Shown here: positions 37,273 to 45,323 of the stretch, in pieces
Layout of the letters: every line of letters starts with the position of its first letter
Position numbering within the stretch: the first letter of the stretch is position 1
NCBI GenBank assembly: GCA_026708055.1
Contig: JAPOVS010000022.1
Span: 1 to 64,000, forward strand
DNA length: 64,000 nt
From: a bacterium
Lineage (GTDB): Bacteria; Actinomycetota; Acidimicrobiia; Acidimicrobiales; CATQHL01
Direction of reading: 5' to 3'
Position numbers and translations under genes: made by a program
The notes under the pieces: generated by a model
What the model was told of the DNA's origin: nothing
Database searches by the model: none
The model's input: the letters and a program-made list of their open reading frames with translations, nothing else

Positions 37273-38498
37273 TCGCCCATGCGCCGGAGTCGTCGCTCGG
37301 CTGGCTCGACTTCGATGCGGCCGCCAGCGCGCGAGTGGGCGAGCTGCTGCGTTCGCTGGAGGAGCCCGGCACCCTGGACGAGTTGGGTTTGGGCACCGTG
37401 CGCGACGCCTTCTCGGGGAGGCTCAGCCCCGGCACGACGACCACCCAGACAAGGCTCCGCTACTTCATGTTCGTGCCGTGGATCTTCGCCCGCCTCGAGG
37501 CGCAGCGCGTCGCGCCGGGTGACTTCGCCCGCAGGCTCCGCGAGGACGAGGCGCGGCTCATCGGCTGCCTCCGCCATCTGGGGAAGAACAACGGGGTGAT
37601 CGGCTACGCCGCCGGAAGGGATCTCAAGCTCTTGCCGAGTTGGCTCTACTGGGCCGGCCTGGGCGCCTGGGGGCTGCGGCGTCTCGATCTCAGCATCGCC
37701 GAGTACGGGCAGCGGGCGGCAGCTCTGGGACGCCGTCAGCCCGAGCGCGACGACGACCGCAATCCGACGGCGCGGGCGGTGTCGATGTGGGCGTCCATGC
37801 CGCCGGCGCCCGACGACTTCCTGCAGGAGAACATCACATTCGAGCTGCGTCGCGATGAGGCGCAGGTCCTCGTCGAGTGCATCCGGCGGTGCCAGCCGGG
37901 CACGCTGCTGGCCTTCCTGTGCGGCACGCCGGCCGCCGCGGCGAACGCCCGCTTCCCGTGGGAAGTGCCGACGCACGGGATGCCCGGCGGTCTCGTGGAA
38001 CTCCTGCGCCACGCCCGCTGCTTCTCCGAGCTCACCCTCGGCCCCCAGTTGGTCTACAACGTGCTCCTCGCACGCAAAGCGCGGGCAGAGTTCGGATGGG
38101 ACACCCACGAACTCGAGCAGCGCCAACTCCGCCGCCTCGGCCGCTGGGCCAGGTTGCTCGAGGGCCGACACGAGGAGTTACGCATCTGGGCCGAGAACCT
38201 GCCCGAGTTCTGGCACGTCCTCAGCGAGCGCCGCATCGGCGGCGCCACCCGGGACTTCGTGAACTTCGTGGCCCGGCGGGCGGTGGAGAACCCGGCGGGC
38301 TTCGCCGAGGATCGCTCGGTCCACGATTGCATCGTCGACCGGGAGGTCCGACTCAAGTCGAGGCGCGCGCGCCTCGGCTACCGGGCGGCCCTGGAGAACT
38401 GGGGTCAAGTGCCCGGCGGCGGTCAGTTCAACTACCGGTGGCCGATCACCAAGAGCTACCTCTCCGATCTCGATGTGGCGCTGGGGCCGGTGCCCTGA
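37269..38498 (+). CDS. DUF6361-type protein, first gene of a putative defence operon
   Basis: 409 residues resembling the DUF6361 family. The N-terminus reads SSLGWLDFDAAASARVGELL, then LSPGTTTTQTRLRYFMFVPW and ARRLREDEARLIGCLRHLGKN. Aromatic-rich segments around LPSWLYWAGLGAWGLRRLD follow, with no transmembrane helix and no known catalytic motif. In other genomes such genes neighbour PLD nucleases and helicases, as here. It may sense or load substrate for the complex, which is inference. TGATG couples it to the next gene. Confidence 0.75.
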   Translation: MIAHAPESSLGWLDFDAAASARVGELLRSLEEPGTLDELGLGTVRDAFSGRLSPGTTTTQTRLRYFMFVPWIFARLEAQRVAPGDFARRLREDEARLIGCLRHLGKNNGVIGYAAGRDLKLLPSWLYWAGLGAWGLRRLDLSIAEYGQRAAALGRRQPERDDDRNPTARAVSMWASMPPAPDDFLQENITFELRRDEAQVLVECIRRCQPGTLLAFLCGTPAAAANARFPWEVPTHGMPGGLVELLRHARCFSELTLGPQLVYNVLLARKARAEFGWDTHELEQRQLRRLGRWARLLEGRHEELRIWAENLPEFWHVLSERRIGGATRDFVNFVARRAVENPAGFAEDRSVHDCIVDREVRLKSRRARLGYRAALENWGQVPGGGQFNYRWPITKSYLSDLDVALGPVP

Positions 38499-40402
38499 TG
38501 CTGCAGCCCGCCAACCGCCTGACCCTCCTTGACGCGTTGCGGCCCCCTGCCGGCTTCGGGCTGGAGTCGGCCATGGCCGTGACTTTCACGCTCGACCTCC
38601 GGGCGCTCCTAGCGGCACCCGCTGCGCTGACGCTCACCGGCCCCGACGGCATCGTCCCCGACGACGGCCGCCTCGAACCCATCGAACTGCTGCACGCGCT
38701 GCGCACCCACGCCGACAAGCTCAGCGTGCTCTGCCAAGCCGGCGAGATCGCCCTGCCGCCCTCGCGGCGGGTGTTCGCCTTCCTCGAGGGGGCGGTCATC
38801 CCCGTTCGTGCGCCGCGAGGCGGGGTCGTACACCCCAAGGTGTGGGTGCTGCGCTACGAGGCCGGCGAGGCACCGCCGGACGCGCCGCCCGACGGTGCGG
38901 GGCGACAGCGGGCGCTCCGGGTGCTCGTCGCCAGCCGGAACCTCACGTTCGACGCGAGCTGGGACGCCTTGGTCCGCCTCGACGAAACGAGCGCCGCGGA
39001 CGGCGTGTCGCTGGAACCCGTGGGCGACCTGTTCGGCGGACTCCTCGAATACGCGGTCGGCGAGGTCGGCGAGGTCCATCGCAACCGCGTGCGATCCCTG
39101 GCGGACGCTCTCGGGTCGGCCAGGTTCGCCCTGCCCGGCGGTGCGCAGGAGCTGCGCACCCACGTACTGGGCCTGACGCAGCGGTCTTCGCCGCTGCCGG
39201 ATGCCGCCGAGCGGTCGCTGATCATCTCGCCGTTCGTGAGCGACGACTTCTTCACGAGGGTGCATCCGCGACCGGTGGACGAGCCCGTCAGCACCCCGGA
39301 GGCGCGAGACGGCCAGGACATCAGCGCCGCCGCCCAGACCCCCCAAGTGATCGAACTCGTCAGCACGCAAGAGTCCCTGGACGGCCTCGATCCGGTGTCA
39401 CTCGAGGGTATGAATACCGTTCACACCTTCGACGACGCCAGCGTGCCGGATCTCGCGGATGCCGAAGACTCCGACTCACCCAACGACCCGGGCCGGCCGC
39501 TGGCGGGGTTGCACGCCAAGGTCTTCGCCTTCGAGCGCGACGGCCGGGCGCATCTGTTCCTCGGATCGGCGAACGCCACCGGTGCAGCATTCGGCGCCAA
39601 TGTCGAGATCCTGTTGGAACTCGTGGGCGCCACAGAGGCGCTCGGCATCGACCGGCTCTGCGTCGGCAGTGAGGACGAGCCAGGGCTCCGGGAGCTGTTC
39701 CGGAGCTACCGCCGACCCGAACCGACTCCTGAACCGGACGACGAAGGCCGAGGAGCGCTGGACAGCGCTCGCCGGGCCATCGCCCAGCTTCATTTCGCGG
39801 GATCCGTCGAACGCAGCGGCACCGGCTGGGCGGTCACGTACCGGACGTCTGAGCCTCTGCGGGCACCCGACGGCACGGAGATCCACTGCTGGCCGCTGGC
39901 GTCCGCGGGGAACCGGAGACGGGTTGTCGCCGGTGAACCTCTGGAGGCTCGCTTCGAGACGATCCTCGAAGCCATTTCCGGCTTCCTGGCATTCGAGCTC
40001 ACTCACTCCGACGACGAGGAGGCCCGGACTGGCTTCGTCGTCCCGGTCCCGCTCGACGGCGTGCCGGAGGAGCGTGAGGGTTCCCTGCTGCGCGCCCTCG
40101 TGGGGAACGCCGAGCGCTTCTTCCGCTACCTCTTGGCGCTGCTGGACGAGGACCCGGACCACGTGAGCCTGCTCGACGCCGTCGAGGGCGCCGCCAGAGG
40201 CCCCGCTGGCGGCGGGGGCGGTTCGTCGAGCCTGCCGGTCCTGGAGAAGTTGCTGCGCACGATGCGACGGGACCCCGCCAAGCTCGCCGGGCTGCACCCG
40301 CTCGTGGGCGACCTGGCCGAGGACGGCGCGCTGCCGCCGGGCTTCGCCGAACTCTGGAAGACGATCCACGAGGTGGCGCACACCGGGACGCCGGACCGAT
40401 GA
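38498..40402 (+). CDS. PLD-superfamily nuclease-like protein
   Basis: 634 residues with two half-sites of the phospholipase D fold. The first has HPKVW (about 112) with VLVASRNLTFDASWD. The second has GLHAKVFAF (H about 339) with LFLGSANATGAAFG. The HxK plus SxN pattern is that of PLD nucleases rather than lipases. An acidic segment (about 260-335) sits between the halves and a helical C-terminus follows. It starts at ATG 38498 inside the DUF6361 stop (TGATG) and ends inside the helicase start (ATGA). It probably cleaves nucleic acid processed by the helicase. Confidence 0.85.
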   Translation: MLQPANRLTLLDALRPPAGFGLESAMAVTFTLDLRALLAAPAALTLTGPDGIVPDDGRLEPIELLHALRTHADKLSVLCQAGEIALPPSRRVFAFLEGAVIPVRAPRGGVVHPKVWVLRYEAGEAPPDAPPDGAGRQRALRVLVASRNLTFDASWDALVRLDETSAADGVSLEPVGDLFGGLLEYAVGEVGEVHRNRVRSLADALGSARFALPGGAQELRTHVLGLTQRSSPLPDAAERSLIISPFVSDDFFTRVHPRPVDEPVSTPEARDGQDISAAAQTPQVIELVSTQESLDGLDPVSLEGMNTVHTFDDASVPDLADAEDSDSPNDPGRPLAGLHAKVFAFERDGRAHLFLGSANATGAAFGANVEILLELVGATEALGIDRLCVGSEDEPGLRELFRSYRRPEPTPEPDDEGRGALDSARRAIAQLHFAGSVERSGTGWAVTYRTSEPLRAPDGTEIHCWPLASAGNRRRVVAGEPLEARFETILEAISGFLAFELTHSDDEEARTGFVVPVPLDGVPEEREGSLLRALVGNAERFFRYLLALLDEDPDHVSLLDAVEGAARGPAGGGGGSSSLPVLEKLLRTMRRDPAKLAGLHPLVGDLAEDGALPPGFAELWKTIHEVAHTGTPDR

Positions 40403-43400
40403 CCGCGCCGGACGTCGACGCCGAGGCGGTCCTGACCGACCTGAAGGACTTCCAGAGGCGGACCGCCCGCTGGGCCTTCCAGCGGATGTACACCGCCGCC
40501 GATCCCGCCACCCGGTTCCTCGTGGCCGACGAGGTGGGGCTCGGCAAGACGCATGTCGCCAAAGGCGTGGTCGCCCAGGTCATCGACCACCTGCGGCGCA
40601 CCGGCGACGAGCGCCACGACATCGTCTACATCTGCTCGAACGGCGCCATCGCCCGCCAGAACCTTCGCAAGCTGGCGCCCGAGGGCGTCGAGCCCATCGA
40701 GTCCGTGGACCGGCTCACCATGCTCCCGCTGGTGAACCTGAACCAGGACAATCCCGGTCGGGGAGGCGTCAACCTGCTGGCCATCACCCCCGGAACCTCG
40801 CTCCAGTTCGGGCGCGGCACCGGCAAGTTCACCGAGCGCTGCCTCGCCTACACGTTCCTGCGCGCCATCTGGGGCGCGAGTGCAATGGGTGCGCCGGCGC
40901 GCCGGGTGTTCTGGCACGGCATCAGGGTCGACCCCGATGAGCGGCTGCGCTGGTGGGAGCAGTACTACCGCCCGCGCATCCAGGGGTCGCTCGAAGACTT
41001 CAAAAGGCTGCTGGAAGAGACCGAACGGGCGAGGCGCGCCCGCGGCGCGCGGACCCTGCGCGAGCTCTTCGACCAACTCGTCGAAGGGCTGCGCTGGCAG
41101 CGCACGTTCCCCGGGGACCTGCTCGGAAAGCGCTGGTGGTTCATCGCCGGCGTGCGGCGCATCATGGCGAACGTCGGCGTCGCCGCGCTGCAACCCGACC
41201 TGGTGATCCTGGACGAGTTCCAGCGCTTCAAGGACCTGCTGCGACCCGATCCTCAGAACTTCGCCGCCAACGTGGCGCACCGGATGTTCAACTACACCGA
41301 CCCGCAGACCGGCCGCACCACGCGGACGCTGCTGCTGTCCGCCACCCCGTACCGCATGTACACCACCGGCGACGAGCCCGACAGCGACCACTACGAGGAC
41401 TTCTACGAGACCTGCTCGTTCCTGCTCGGGGATCCGGCGCGGACCGAGGAGCTGCGGGACCGGTTCGGCGATCTCCGGCTGGCGCTCACCTCCGCCGACT
41501 CGCTGGGGCGCGCCGAGGAGATCTGCGTGGAGATCCAGGGCCGACTGCGCGGCGTGATGGCGCGGACCGAGCGACTGGCGGCGACGCCGGACCGCGACGG
41601 GATGCTGCACGAGCCAGAAGCGCACGTAGAGGTGAAGTCGCACGACCTGCGCGCCTACCTCCGCTTCGGGGATCTGGCCGAGTCCGTGAAGCACCACGAG
41701 CCCGCCGAGTACTGGAAGTCCGCGCCGTACCTCGTCAACTTCATGGAGGGCTACAAGCTGAAGGAGACCATCGTGTCGGCCGCAGCGGACGGCCGCCTCG
41801 GGGACGGCGCGGGGCTCGAAGCGGGTCCGGGCCTGCTGAGTTGGGAGGATGTGGAGGCCTACGAGCGCATCGACCCCCAGAACGGGCGACTCCGCTGGCT
41901 GCTCGACGACTTGCATCGCCACCGCGCCTTCGATCTGCTCTGGATCCCCCCGTCCCTGCGCTACTACGACACCGGGTCGGTCTACGAGAGCCCGGAGGCC
42001 GCCACCTTCACCAAGAGGCTCATCTTCTCGGGATGGGCGGTGGTCCCCAAAGTCGTCTCGTCGCTGGCCAGCTTCGAGGCCGAGCGCCGCGCCTACAGCG
42101 GACGCAGCCACGCCTACACCGCCAACTACGGGCGACGCGGCGGGCAGCGCCTCACCTTGCGCACCAGCGAGCGCACAACCGAAGCAGCGAGGCCCGGAGA
42201 GGCGGCCGGCGACAGTCGAGCCGCGGCGATGACCACGTTCCTGCTCACCTGGCCGAGCCCGACCCTCGCAGAACTGGGAGACCCCCGGCCACTGCCGGGC
42301 GACCCGCGCCGTTGCGTCAGCGGCGTGCCCGGCGAGGTGGCAGCGGCAGACCGACCAGTCGTCGGGGGAGGCCAGGCGGGCCGCCGCGTCACCGACCTGC
42401 TCGCCGAGGTGAAAGCTCGCATTGCGAAGGCCATCGAAGCCCTTGTCCTAACCGCACCCGCCGAGGGCGCGGTCGACCGGAGGTGGTACTGGGCGGCGCC
42501 CCTGCTCCTCGACCAGCAACGTCATCCGTCGGCGACGCACCGCCTGCTGGCCCTGAACGACCTCAGCCACTGGGAGGGTGAGCAGGTTGACCGCGGGCTC
42601 CGGGCGCACGTCGCCGAAGCCAAGGCCATGCTCGAATACAGTCCCGGGCCGTCCTCCGGCGACCATTGCCGACCTTCATCCGGGTCCGAAGCCAGGCCCA
42701 CGGGCGAAGACGGTCGCCACGCTCTCGGACGCCCGCCCGACGACCTCACGACAGTGCTGGCCGAGTTGGCGGTCGGCGGGCCGGCGCAGTGCGCGCTGCG
42801 GGCGATCGCTGCGGTCGCGGGGCTACCTCTCGACAATGAGTCTGCCGTGGTACACGCCGCTCGGGCTGCGGGCGCGTTCCGGAGCTTCTTCAACGCCCCC
42901 GAGGTCACCGGCACCATCGTCGGCGGGAGCTCGGAGGAGTCCGAGACCGAAGAGGGCGGCGGGCGTTACTGGCATGACGTCCTTCGGCACTCGATCATCG
43001 GGAACCTCCAAGCGGTGCTGGACGAGCACGCCCATGTGCTCCGTGACTGGCTCGGGTACCTGAGTCTGGGAGCCGACGAGCGGCGCGCCGCGCTGGCCGC
43101 CGACATCGCCGGCCACCTCAAAGAGGCCTTGGAGTTGCGCACCTCCTCGTTCCGGGTGGACGTGCCCCGGCCGGCGCAGGACAGCCGCCGCGTCGAGTTC
43201 GACGCCCGCCGTATGCGCACCCGCTTCGCCGTCGCCTTCGGCAACCAGGCTCTCGAAGGCGGCGGCGAGGTGCGGGCCGAGTCGCTCTCCAGAGCGTTCA
43301 ACTCGCCGTTCTGGCCCTTCGTGATGGCCTCCACGTCGGTCGGGCAGGAGGGACTGGACTTCCATCTCTGGTGCCACGCCGTCGTCCACTGGAACCTGCC

Positions 43401-44079
43401 CGCCAACCCCGTCGACCTCGAGCAGCGCGAGGGGCGCGTCCACCGCTACAAGGGCCACGCCGTCCGCCGGAACATCGCCGCGACCTTCGGCCCGGACCTG
43501 CTCACCGAGGGGCGGGCCAGCGGCGGCGACCCGTGGAGCCGACTCTTCGAGCGGGCCGTCCCGGAAAGACCGACGGACAGCGGCGAGATGGTTCCTTACT
43601 GGGTTTTCCACGCCGGACCGGCGAAGATCGAACGCCATGTGCCCGTCATGCCGTTCAGCCGCGACGCGGCGGCGCTGCCGAAGCTGCGCAAATCGCTCGC
43701 CGCCTACCGCCTCGCCTTCGGCCAACCCCGCCAGGAGGAGCTGGTGGAGTTCCTCGGCGCCGACCGCTCCGACGCCGACCTCCTCCGGCTGGCGTCGCGG
43801 CTCCGCATCGACCTGTCGCCTCCCGAGCGGGGCACGCGCCCGGCCGGAGATGACGACCTTGGGGGCGGCCTCGCCGACGAACCCCCGCCGCTGCTCGGGC
43901 ACACAACCGGCCAGCAGGCGTTGCCGGCGGGCGCCGCTCCCGGGCCCGCCCCCACTCAGGCACACAACCAGCCCGAAGGCTCCTCAACTCCCCGCGAGAG
44001 GCTGAGTTCGCCTGATCCATGGTGGCGACGCCTCGGGACGTCCCGCCCCTACAGGTCGAGGCGGAGGAGATCCTCGTAG
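40399..44079 (+). CDS. Large SNF2-type superfamily 2 helicase
   Basis: 1226 residues. Helicase motifs are Walker A VADEVGLGKTHVAKG (43-57), DEFQ box LVILDEFQRF (about 273), motif III LLLSATPYRM (about 313), and the C-terminal lobe with STSVGQEGLDFHLW and motif VI QREGRVHRYKG (about 1009). The DEFQ box and GLGKT match SNF2-like translocases. Three stretches (about 587-660, 747-777 and 1154-1226) look low-complexity and unrelated to helicase folds. It is the last gene of the DUF6361-PLD-helicase operon and its 3' end overlaps lysA, which is convergent, by 31 bases. Confidence 0.9.
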   Translation: MTAPDVDAEAVLTDLKDFQRRTARWAFQRMYTAADPATRFLVADEVGLGKTHVAKGVVAQVIDHLRRTGDERHDIVYICSNGAIARQNLRKLAPEGVEPIESVDRLTMLPLVNLNQDNPGRGGVNLLAITPGTSLQFGRGTGKFTERCLAYTFLRAIWGASAMGAPARRVFWHGIRVDPDERLRWWEQYYRPRIQGSLEDFKRLLEETERARRARGARTLRELFDQLVEGLRWQRTFPGDLLGKRWWFIAGVRRIMANVGVAALQPDLVILDEFQRFKDLLRPDPQNFAANVAHRMFNYTDPQTGRTTRTLLLSATPYRMYTTGDEPDSDHYEDFYETCSFLLGDPARTEELRDRFGDLRLALTSADSLGRAEEICVEIQGRLRGVMARTERLAATPDRDGMLHEPEAHVEVKSHDLRAYLRFGDLAESVKHHEPAEYWKSAPYLVNFMEGYKLKETIVSAAADGRLGDGAGLEAGPGLLSWEDVEAYERIDPQNGRLRWLLDDLHRHRAFDLLWIPPSLRYYDTGSVYESPEAATFTKRLIFSGWAVVPKVVSSLASFEAERRAYSGRSHAYTANYGRRGGQRLTLRTSERTTEAARPGEAAGDSRAAAMTTFLLTWPSPTLAELGDPRPLPGDPRRCVSGVPGEVAAADRPVVGGGQAGRRVTDLLAEVKARIAKAIEALVLTAPAEGAVDRRWYWAAPLLLDQQRHPSATHRLLALNDLSHWEGEQVDRGLRAHVAEAKAMLEYSPGPSSGDHCRPSSGSEARPTGEDGRHALGRPPDDLTTVLAELAVGGPAQCALRAIAAVAGLPLDNESAVVHAARAAGAFRSFFNAPEVTGTIVGGSSEESETEEGGGRYWHDVLRHSIIGNLQAVLDEHAHVLRDWLGYLSLGADERRAALAADIAGHLKEALELRTSSFRVDVPRPAQDSRRVEFDARRMRTRFAVAFGNQALEGGGEVRAESLSRAFNSPFWPFVMASTSVGQEGLDFHLWCHAVVHWNLPANPVDLEQREGRVHRYKGHAVRRNIAATFGPDLLTEGRASGGDPWSRLFERAVPERPTDSGEMVPYWVFHAGPAKIERHVPVMPFSRDAAALPKLRKSLAAYRLAFGQPRQEELVEFLGADRSDADLLRLASRLRIDLSPPERGTRPAGDDDLGGGLADEPPPLLGHTTGQQALPAGAAPGPAPTQAHNQPEGSSTPRERLSSPDPWWRRLGTSRPYRSRRRRSS

Positions 44080-45323
44080 GTCTCGCGGCGGATCACCGGG
44101 CGGGCCTCGCCGTCGCGCACAAACACCACGGCGGGTCTGGGCATCTTGTTGTAGTTGGAGGCCATTGCGTAACCGTAGGCGCCGGCCACGGGGATGGCCA
44201 GAACGTCGTCGGTGGCCAAGTCCTGCGGCAAATGGCCGTCCGCCACGAGAATGTCGCTCGACTCGCAATTCATGCCCACCACCCGGACGGCTCGGGGCCT
44301 CGCCGCGCTGGCGACGCGGGGCAGGAACGCCTCGTAGCCGCTGCCGTAGAGCACCGGCCGCGGGTTGTCGCTGAGGCCGCCGTCGACGGCGACATAGGTG
44401 CGGATGCCCGGAAGGGCCTTGACCGCGCCGACCGTGTAGAGCGTGACGGCCGCGGCGGCCACGATCGCCCGTCCGGGTTCGACGCTGAGTCGGGCCGTCA
44501 CGCCGGCGTCGGCCGCCGCCTGCAGCACGGTGCGCCCCCATTCGGTGATCGACGGTGCCTGCTCGCCGGCAACATAGGCCACGCCGAGGCCGCCGCCGAC
44601 TGACAACTCGGGCAGGCCCAACGGGTTGGCGAAGGACGCCAGGGTAGCCACCGCCCGCGCGAACGAGTCGAGGCGGAACACCTGACTGCCGATGTGGGCG
44701 TGGATGCCAACAAGTTCCACCGAGTCCGAAGCGCGGGCGCGGGCCACCGCCTCCGCCGCTGCGCCAGTGGATACCGTGAAACCGAACTTCGAGTCGTCCC
44801 GTCCCGTGGCCAGATAAACATGGGTGTGCGCCTCGATGCCCGGCGTGATCCGCAGCAACACCGCCGGCCGACACCCTCGCTCGGCCGCCAAAGTGTCGAG
44901 GCGGTCGAACTCCTCGAAGCTGTCGACCACGATGCGGCCCACGCCAGCCTCGATGGCGGCGGTCAAGGCCGCCGCCGACTTGTAGTTTCCGTGCATCACC
45001 AGCCGCTCGGGCGGGAACCCGGCCGCTAGGGCCACGTGCAGCTCGCCGCCGGTGGACACGTCGAGGTGCAGCCCCTCTTCGTGGACCAACTCCACCATGG
45101 CCCGGCAGAGGAAGGCCTTGGCGGCGTACGCCACGGCGCCCTCGCCGAAGACCGACCGCGCCTCGCCGCAGCGCGCCCGCAGGTGGTCCTCGTCGTAGAC
45201 GATGAGCGGCGTGCCGAACTCGCCTGCGAGGTCCACTAGGTCGCAGCCGCCCACGGAGAGCCGGCCGCCGGCGTCGCAGGCGGCGTTGTCGGGCAGCAGG
45301 TTCCGAGGGACAGGTCCGGCCAT
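44049..45323 (-). CDS. lysA: Diaminopimelate decarboxylase
   Basis: 424 residues. A PLP enzyme of alanine racemase fold making lysine from meso-diaminopimelate. The PLP lysine is in AVAYAAKAFLCRAMVELV. Further marks are VMHGNYKSAAALTAAIEAG, LLRITPGIEAHTHVYLATG, GIHAHIGSQVF, LSVGGGLGVAYVAGE, VEPGRAIVAAA and the active-site cysteine in MNCESSDILVADG. The ATG shares one base with the argS stop (TGATG). In mycobacteria lysA is followed directly by hom (thrA); here 8.7 kb of accessory genes intervene. Confidence 0.97.
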   Translation of the reverse strand: MAGPVPRNLLPDNAACDAGGRLSVGGCDLVDLAGEFGTPLIVYDEDHLRARCGEARSVFGEGAVAYAAKAFLCRAMVELVHEEGLHLDVSTGGELHVALAAGFPPERLVMHGNYKSAAALTAAIEAGVGRIVVDSFEEFDRLDTLAAERGCRPAVLLRITPGIEAHTHVYLATGRDDSKFGFTVSTGAAAEAVARARASDSVELVGIHAHIGSQVFRLDSFARAVATLASFANPLGLPELSVGGGLGVAYVAGEQAPSITEWGRTVLQAAADAGVTARLSVEPGRAIVAAAAVTLYTVGAVKALPGIRTYVAVDGGLSDNPRPVLYGSGYEAFLPRVASAARPRAVRVVGMNCESSDILVADGHLPQDLATDDVLAIPVAGAYGYAMASNYNKMPRPAVVFVRDGEARPVIRRETYEDLLRLDL

